Positions 20,155-24,468 of a stretch of DNA of 24,468 nt are shown piece after piece. The position numbers and the translations under genes were made by a program. The stretch covers positions 1 through 24,468 of the forward strand of contig CAJMRN010000019.1 of NCBI GenBank assembly GCA_905215815.1, in the 5' to 3' direction. Source of the stretch: an uncultured bacterium. Lineage in GTDB: Bacteria > Actinomycetota > Coriobacteriia > Coriobacteriales > Coriobacteriaceae. A model generated the notes under the pieces. It was given only the letters and a program-made list of their open reading frames with translations. It did no database searches and was not told the origin of the DNA. Numbering within the stretch: the stretch's first letter is position 1; every line of letters begins with the position of its first letter.

Positions 20155-21045
20155 ATGAGTGATTTTGTCCTGACCTGTGAATCCGCCGCCGACCGAACCC
20201 GTGAGTTCTTTGCGTCGCGCAATATTCCTGTCGTGTGTTTTCATTACGAGATCGACGATGTTGTCTATACGGACGATCTGTATCAGTCGATTACGCCGGA
20301 CAAGTTTTTTGCCCAGATTGCCGCGGGCGCCATGCCCAAGACGTCTCAGGTGAGCGTGGGTGAGTACGAGGAGTTTTGGGAGCCGTTTGTTGCCGAGGGT
20401 AAAGACGTGCTGCACCTGACGTTGTCGTCGGGTATTTCGGGTACGTATGGTTCGGCTTGCGTTGCGGCACAGATGCTCGCGGATCGCTATCCCCAGGGCG
20501 GCAAGGTGCGTGTCATCGATTCACTGGGGGCGTCTTCGGGCTTTGGCCTATTGCTGGAATATGCCGCCGACGTTCGCGATAGCGGCGCTTCGCTCGATGA
20601 GACGGCCGCTTGGATTGAGGAGCATAAACTCAACCTGCACCACTGGTTCTTCTCGACCGATCTGTCGAGCTACCTGCGTGGCGGTCGCATTTCGGCCGCG
20701 AGCGCGATCATCGGCACGGCGCTTAAGATTTGCCCACTTATGACGGTAGATTGCGAAGGTGGGCTGTCGCCACGTGAGAAGATCCGCACCAAGAAACGCG
20801 CGATATCCGAGATGGCCAAGACCATGATGGCACACGTGCAGGATGGTGTGGATTATTCGGGTAAGTGCATCTTGTCCCATTCGGCGTGCCGCGAGGATGC
20901 CGAGGCCGTTGCGGCGCTGATTGAGGAACAGGTTCCGCAGCTCAAAGGCAAGATTGAAATCAATAGCATCGGTGCTCTGATCGGTTCGCACACCGGACCT
21001 GGTACGGTGGCGCTCTTCTTTATGGGCGACAAGCGCGTGGATTAA
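20155..21045 (+). CDS. DegV family fatty acid-binding protein
   Basis: A 296-residue DegV/FakB-type protein. These cytosolic proteins bind a single fatty acid, and the FakB members present it to the kinase FakA for phosphorylation and entry into phospholipid synthesis. Motifs: PKTSQVS at about 61-67 (the T-S carboxylate-binding pair); HLTLSSGISGTY at about 87-98; IDSLGASSG near 127; RGGRIS near 183; and GSHTGPGT near 280. All are characteristic of the fold. ATG 20155 is preceded by AAGGAG at 6 bp; an upstream in-frame ATG at 20137 lies before the ribosome site. It is monocistronic, ending in a convergent terminator. No FakA partner is in the window, so the kinase link is only family knowledge. 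Confidence 0.93.
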   Translation: MSDFVLTCESAADRTREFFASRNIPVVCFHYEIDDVVYTDDLYQSITPDKFFAQIAAGAMPKTSQVSVGEYEEFWEPFVAEGKDVLHLTLSSGISGTYGSACVAAQMLADRYPQGGKVRVIDSLGASSGFGLLLEYAADVRDSGASLDETAAWIEEHKLNLHHWFFSTDLSSYLRGGRISAASAIIGTALKICPLMTVDCEGGLSPREKIRTKKRAISEMAKTMMAHVQDGVDYSGKCILSHSACREDAEAVAALIEEQVPQLKGKIEINSIGALIGSHTGPGTVALFFMGDKRVD

Positions 21046-21081
21046 CTTGGCCCATCACGTCGCTGCATGATTGCTCAAGCG

Positions 21082-21117
21082 AAAAAGGCCCGTCCCGTTG
21101 TTTGCGGGACGGGCCTT
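21082..21117. terminator. Bidirectional terminator between degV and the TIM-barrel gene
   Basis: A perfect 13-bp stem (21085-21097 with 21105-21117; AAGGCCCGTCCCG) with a 7-nt loop. Transcripts from the right end in TTTTT (complement of 21082-21086). Plus-strand transcripts get only a weak T-tail (TTGCTGTT). Confidence 0.85.
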
Positions 21118-21127
21118 GCTGTTGCAG

Positions 21128-22219
21128 CTAGCGTTTCTTTCCGCGGAAGAAGAAACCGTGCAGCGAGGGCTTGAGTCCGCGGTTGGCGCGACGCTCCTCG
21201 ATATGATCGTGGATCGAAGCGACGCGTTCGATGACTTCGTCGGGAATCGGCACGTCGGGATTCATGTTCTCGACCTGGCTGACCTCGGCGGCGGCGACCT
21301 GGTCGATAATGGGCACATCGTCGCGCGAGATGACGGGCGTGGCGTCTTCTTTCATCTTGCGGTAGCGCTGCATCATGTCGGTCTGCAGCTGCTGGGCCGA
21401 AGGCGGCGTCCAGATGATGGCGTTGGCGCCGGCGGCGATGGTCTCACGGATGCTCTCGGGCGTCTTGCCGCCCGGTGCGATGAGCGGCAAGTTGGGATAG
21501 TGCTCGCGCAGTTCACGCAGGACCTGGGGCGTGTTCTTGCCGGCCGCGATGTTGAGGATCTTGGCTCCGGCGCGCACTTTGGCATGCGCATCATCGTCGC
21601 AGCGAACGACCGTGGCGATGACGGGGATATCGGCGATGTTGGTGATGTGCTCGACCATCTCGGCGGTAGCGGGGGAGTTGACCCCGCAGCCCGCCGCGCC
21701 CTGCATCTCGGAGACGGCTGCCATCTGTACGGAGCGCTTGCCGGTCGTAGTTCCGCCGCCCACGCCTACAAAGACCGGGCACTCGGCGACGGTCAACAGC
21801 GCCTGCGTAATGGCGGGCTGCGGCGTGAAGGGGTAGACGGCAAACACGGCGTCGGCATTGGAGTTGCGGATGACCGCCACGTCGGTGGTGTAGATGAGCG
21901 ATTTGATGCGGCGGCCAAAGAGCGTAAAGCCGCTGGCCTCCTCGATCTCATCGGGCATACGGAGGGCTGCCTTGCGCAGACGCCCGTCGATGGGCAGCGG
22001 CTCCATGGGCAAAAGGCCGTTGGGAGTTACGGCCACCTGGGGCTCAGTAAATTCGTCTGCAAGCTCAACCTCGGAGAAGTCGACCGAGGCGACGATGTCC
22101 TCGTGAACCTCGGCGGGAACATCGATGGGGGCTTGGTCGTTAGTCGCGGCAGGCGTCTCGAAGGAGCTGGTGCCGACAAAGGCGTCGACGCGCTCGTTCA
22201 AATCGTTGAGAGTATCCAT
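21128..22219 (-). CDS. Conserved TIM-barrel protein (often annotated 'hydrolase') with N-terminal extension
   Basis: A 363-residue protein. From about residue 100 to 290 it follows a phosphate-binding TIM-barrel pattern known from Firmicutes and Actinobacteria proteins labelled only 'hydrolase': IKSLIYTTDVAVIRNSNADA, VYPFTPQP, VFVGVGGGTTTGKR, ILNIAAGKNTP, LIAPGGKTPESI and AGANAIIWTPP. The GGGTTTG and PGGKTPESI loops resemble ribulose-phosphate-binding barrels (KDPG aldolase or tryptophan-synthase-like). No reaction is established. The first 85 residues are acidic, low in conservation and probably disordered. The 70 C-terminal residues are helical and end basic (FFFRGKKR). ATG 22219 lacks a Shine-Dalgarno, and TAGAAT lies only about 9 bp upstream, so the mRNA may be leaderless or the start may be internal (for example Met-88). 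Confidence 0.8.
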   Translation of the reverse strand: MDTLNDLNERVDAFVGTSSFETPAATNDQAPIDVPAEVHEDIVASVDFSEVELADEFTEPQVAVTPNGLLPMEPLPIDGRLRKAALRMPDEIEEASGFTLFGRRIKSLIYTTDVAVIRNSNADAVFAVYPFTPQPAITQALLTVAECPVFVGVGGGTTTGKRSVQMAAVSEMQGAAGCGVNSPATAEMVEHITNIADIPVIATVVRCDDDAHAKVRAGAKILNIAAGKNTPQVLRELREHYPNLPLIAPGGKTPESIRETIAAGANAIIWTPPSAQQLQTDMMQRYRKMKEDATPVISRDDVPIIDQVAAAEVSQVENMNPDVPIPDEVIERVASIHDHIEERRANRGLKPSLHGFFFRGKKR

Positions 22220-22410
22220 GGGGGCTCGATTCTATGCGATGGTGGCTGGCAGGGTGCCGACAGCGTTGTACTTGCTAAATCGTTTGACGAGTTGATTTTT
22301 CCCCGCCGCGCCATCCGTTAGACCGAAGGACCGGCGAACGTGAAGGAGCTGTGGTGGCGGGTATTGAGGTGCTATCTTGAATGTCCCGTTTAAAAGAGAG
22401 GTGACGCGGT

Positions 22411-22581
22411 ATGGAATTCACAGCAATGTTGGGCTCGATTGGCCTGTGTGTGGGCGCAATCGTTGCCGCCGCGATCATCTACTTGGTGGTCACGGCCATT
22501 AAGGGCAAAAGAGCCGAGCGCAAGGAACGCGAGGCGCTTAAGCAGCACCGTGACCAGCAGGACAAGCGCGCACAGAGATAG
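22411..22581 (+). CDS. 56-residue single-pass membrane protein
   Basis: A small ORF with ATG 22411, a ribosome site GAGAGGTGA about 9 bp upstream, and stop at 22581. The protein begins MEFTAMLGSIGLCVGAIVAA, continues as one membrane helix (about residues 7-31), and then has a strongly charged Lys/Arg/Glu/Gln tail (KGKRAERKEREALKQHRDQQ). The topology is expected to be N-out with the basic tail inside. There is no recognisable family. Codon choice matches the neighbours and the ribosome site is good, so I consider it real. An extended -10 (TGCTATCTT, about 22371-22379) may drive it. It converges with the RNA methyltransferase gene, 24 bp away, with no terminator between. Confidence 0.65.
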   Translation: MEFTAMLGSIGLCVGAIVAAAIIYLVVTAIKGKRAERKEREALKQHRDQQDKRAQR

Positions 22582-22605
22582 TTTGTTGAGTTTTGAATCC
22601 GTGCG

Positions 22606-23709
22606 CTAGCTGCGTTTTCGGATCAGGGCGATGTAGAAGCCCTCAAAGTCGCGGCTGGGCGGAATGGTCAGCGTGCCGGGCATTCCGTTGGCGACGGACG
22701 AGACGTGGCCGGCGGCGATGGCCTCGGTGAGGGCGTTGCACTCGACGCGCGGCTCTTCGCCAGCTTCCTGAGCACGGCGCGTTTCACTTTCGCTCGGCGT
22801 GCCGTCGAGGGGGATAAGCTCGCAGTCCATGTGCTTGTCGAGGGCCTCTTGCAGGGCGTCCTCGTTTTCCTGCGGCAAGATCGAACAAGTCGAATAGACG
22901 AGCGTGCCGCCCGGTTTGAGGGCTCCCATGGCGCGGTCCAGAAGTGCTCGCTGCGAGCGGGCGCACTTGCCGAGCAACTGCTCGGTGAGGCCGCGCAGAC
23001 TCTTCTCGTTGCCGCTGATGACGGTGCCCGTGCCGGTGCAGGGAGCGTCGAGCAGGATGCGGTCAAAGCGGAAGAACTCGTCGAGCTCGCGTGCGTCGAT
23101 GCGCATGACGGGCACGTTTTTTGCGCCTTGGCGGTGGAGGTTGGCTTCGAGCTTCTCGGCGCGGGGATTGCTCATCTCGCAGGCCGTGAGGTGTGCCTGG
23201 CCCTGGGTGAGGGCGGCGATCTGCGTCGTCTTGCCACCGGGGGCCGCGCACATGTCCAGGATGTCCTCGCCGGCTTGAGCGCCCAGGACCAACGGTGGCA
23301 TCATGGACGACAGGCTCTGCAAGTAGATCTTGCCGTCGCGGTAGATGTCGAGGTCCCACAGGTCGGAAACCTGGGCCTCGGGCAGGATGAAGGCGTCCGG
23401 ATACCAGGTAACGGTTTGGTGCGCGATGCCGGCCTCGTCGAGTGCGGCGGCGATGTCTTCGGCAGTCGCCTTGAGCGTGTTGGCGCGCAGCGTGACCGGG
23501 CGTGTGGCCGCAGCGCCAAAGCCTTCGATCATGAGCTCGGCATCGGAGGGGGCATAAGCACCGGCGACCGTGTCGACCATAAAGCGCGGCAGGTCGGCGG
23601 CGCAGGGAAGGGCGGCAAGCTGGTCGGAAAGCTCGGTAGCAGCAAACTGCCTAAGCTTGAGCTCGGCCTTGACCTGCTTTTTCTGCTTACGACGACGCGG
23701 CTTGGACAT
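22606..23709 (-). CDS. NOL1/NOP2/Sun family RNA m5C methyltransferase
   Basis: A 367-residue SAM-dependent enzyme methylating cytosine-5 in rRNA or tRNA (RsmB/RsmF/Sun family). The SAM-binding motif CAAPGGKTTQIA is at 154-165, the motif IV DAPCTGTGT at 221-229 with Cys224, and motif VI VYSTCSI at 271-277 with Cys275. The two cysteines serve as product-release residue and nucleophile in the family. The N-terminus is basic (SKPRRRKQKKQ), as in RNA binders. There is no RsmB-type NusB domain or C-terminal PUA domain; length fits a minimal RsmF-like enzyme. The start is ATG 23709 with GAAGGAAAG upstream. It follows the transglutaminase-like gene by 40 bp, so they may be co-transcribed. The exact target base is not predictable from this. 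Confidence 0.93.
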   Translation of the reverse strand: MSKPRRRKQKKQVKAELKLRQFAATELSDQLAALPCAADLPRFMVDTVAGAYAPSDAELMIEGFGAAATRPVTLRANTLKATAEDIAAALDEAGIAHQTVTWYPDAFILPEAQVSDLWDLDIYRDGKIYLQSLSSMMPPLVLGAQAGEDILDMCAAPGGKTTQIAALTQGQAHLTACEMSNPRAEKLEANLHRQGAKNVPVMRIDARELDEFFRFDRILLDAPCTGTGTVISGNEKSLRGLTEQLLGKCARSQRALLDRAMGALKPGGTLVYSTCSILPQENEDALQEALDKHMDCELIPLDGTPSESETRRAQEAGEEPRVECNALTEAIAAGHVSSVANGMPGTLTIPPSRDFEGFYIALIRKRS

Positions 23710-23749
23710 CCGTCTTTCCTTCCCATTCCATTACATGTCGAGTGTTGTT

Positions 23750-24468
23750 TTAGTACTGGCTCTCGTGCTTGCTAAAGAAGTCGAAGCGCGGGGGCAGCGG
23801 CTTCACGCGGTGCTCACCGGGCTTCTCGCCCAGGCTCTCCACGAACTCGTCCGTGGAGGCAAAGATGTTGTCCCAGCTAAAGAAGGCGACCGGATCGACG
23901 TCGAAGTACTCGCAGATGAGCTCGCAGCCGGCCGGGACGATGCCGTGCATGAGCACGGTCGCTACGCGCAGCTCGGTAAAGGCGTCGACGAGGGCCTGCG
24001 TCATGGCGGCGTTGGCTGGCTCGCCCTCGAGCTTGTTGGCGGCCTTGGAGGCGTCGCTCCAGCGCTTGTTGGCGGCGCGCAGGTAGTCGTCGCACACGGC
24101 GAGCGCTCGGTGCGTCTCGAACTTGTACATGGCCTGCTCAAAGGCAAGGGCGGCCTGCTCGGCAGCCTCGACCACGGCGGCAGAGGCGGCACCGGCCGGA
24201 ATGCAACCGTTGCGATAGGGGCTCTCGTCGCCCTCCTTGACGGCGACGCCGTAGCCGCAAAACGCGCCGGAACATTCCGGGTGGGCTGCTTGTAGGCTTC
24301 CCAGATAGCTCTTATCGAGGATAAAGCCCTCCAGCTCGTACCAACGTCCGTCGAGAAAGACTTCGACCCAGCTGTGAAGGATTTCTTGCGGCGCGTTGCG
24401 ATAGACGATGTCGGTCATGGCGCCCTTTTGCAGCTTTTTGTCGATCATAAAGCCGTGGAGCCGACAGG
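23750..24468 (-). CDS. Transglutaminase-like domain protein, 5' end cut by the window edge
   Basis: The reading frame remains open to the right edge: the codons before the first internal Met read C-R-L-H-G-F, so the gene continues upstream outside the window. Visible family motifs are CRLHGF, then HSWVEVFLDGRWYELEGFILD: a Cys and His arranged as in transglutaminase/protease-like (TGc) domains, with the acid in or after the W-Y-E-L-E-G strand. The C-terminal 150 residues are helical and end in HESQY. Family members are cysteine peptidase-like proteins, some catalytically inactive. The substrate is unknown. An internal ATG at 24448 gives a 232-residue reading but would remove the Cys, so it is not the start. 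Confidence 0.75.
   Translation of the reverse strand, partial: CRLHGFMIDKKLQKGAMTDIVYRNAPQEILHSWVEVFLDGRWYELEGFILDKSYLGSLQAAHPECSGAFCGYGVAVKEGDESPYRNGCIPAGAASAAVVEAAEQAALAFEQAMYKFETHRALAVCDDYLRAANKRWSDASKAANKLEGEPANAAMTQALVDAFTELRVATVLMHGIVPAGCELICEYFDVDPVAFFSWDNIFASTDEFVESLGEKPGEHRVKPLPPRFDFFSKHESQY

Overview
The window looks like two kinds of DNA joined together. Bases 1 to about 4,010 read like a gut Clostridia/Oscillospiraceae-type Firmicute. They carry a CIRCE-controlled Hsp20 gene, strong TATAAT-type promoters, a T-tailed terminator and two nested palindromic intergenic elements with GTAGGGGC/GCCCCTAC ends. From about 5,670 to the right end the content reads like an actinobacterial Coriobacteriia genome of the Collinsella type: a phasin-like plus UbiB pair, giant Ala/Gly/Ser-rich surface proteins with DUF4430 domains, GtrA pairs and a DegV protein. 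The C69 dipeptidase gene (4053-5522) spans the transition. Each half has its own class III fructose-1,6-bisphosphatase. Either foreign DNA was acquired or the contig is an assembly chimera; the sequence alone cannot decide. The organism assignments are inferences from gene content and style.

Layout, left to right: the 5' end of a molybdenum hydroxylase (xanthine dehydrogenase type) gene on the minus strand, divergent from a MocA-like nucleotidyltransferase; a CIRCE/promoter and hsp20; a palindromic element and terminator; fbp (first copy); a second palindromic element; a C69 peptidase; a phasin-like protein and a UbiB-family kinase-like protein; a 154-bp element bounded by 26-bp inverted repeats; a cobalamin riboswitch; a 2.4-kilo-residue surface protein and a second DUF4430 protein; a terminator. 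Then on the minus strand come two gtrA genes downstream of fbp (second copy), which is preceded by a perfect 10-bp inverted repeat. A plus-strand degV follows, then a convergent TIM-barrel protein, a 56-residue membrane protein (plus), a NOL1/NOP2/Sun RNA m5C methyltransferase and a transglutaminase-like gene cut by the right edge.

The most interesting unit is at 8208-16659. A cobalamin riboswitch aptamer, with a recognisable core and a closing P1 helix, precedes two genes whose products are predicted to be displayed on the cell surface. Together they carry four DUF4430 domains, the fold found as the C-terminal domain of animal transcobalamin and intrinsic factor. The large protein adds seven Ig-like stalk repeats, a PQQ-type beta-propeller, an InlB-type repeat and a C-terminal membrane helix in place of a sortase signal. 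The simplest reading is a B12-repressed surface corrinoid-capture apparatus, an analogue of intrinsic factor on a Gram-positive gut bacterium. No B12 transporter gene lies in the window.
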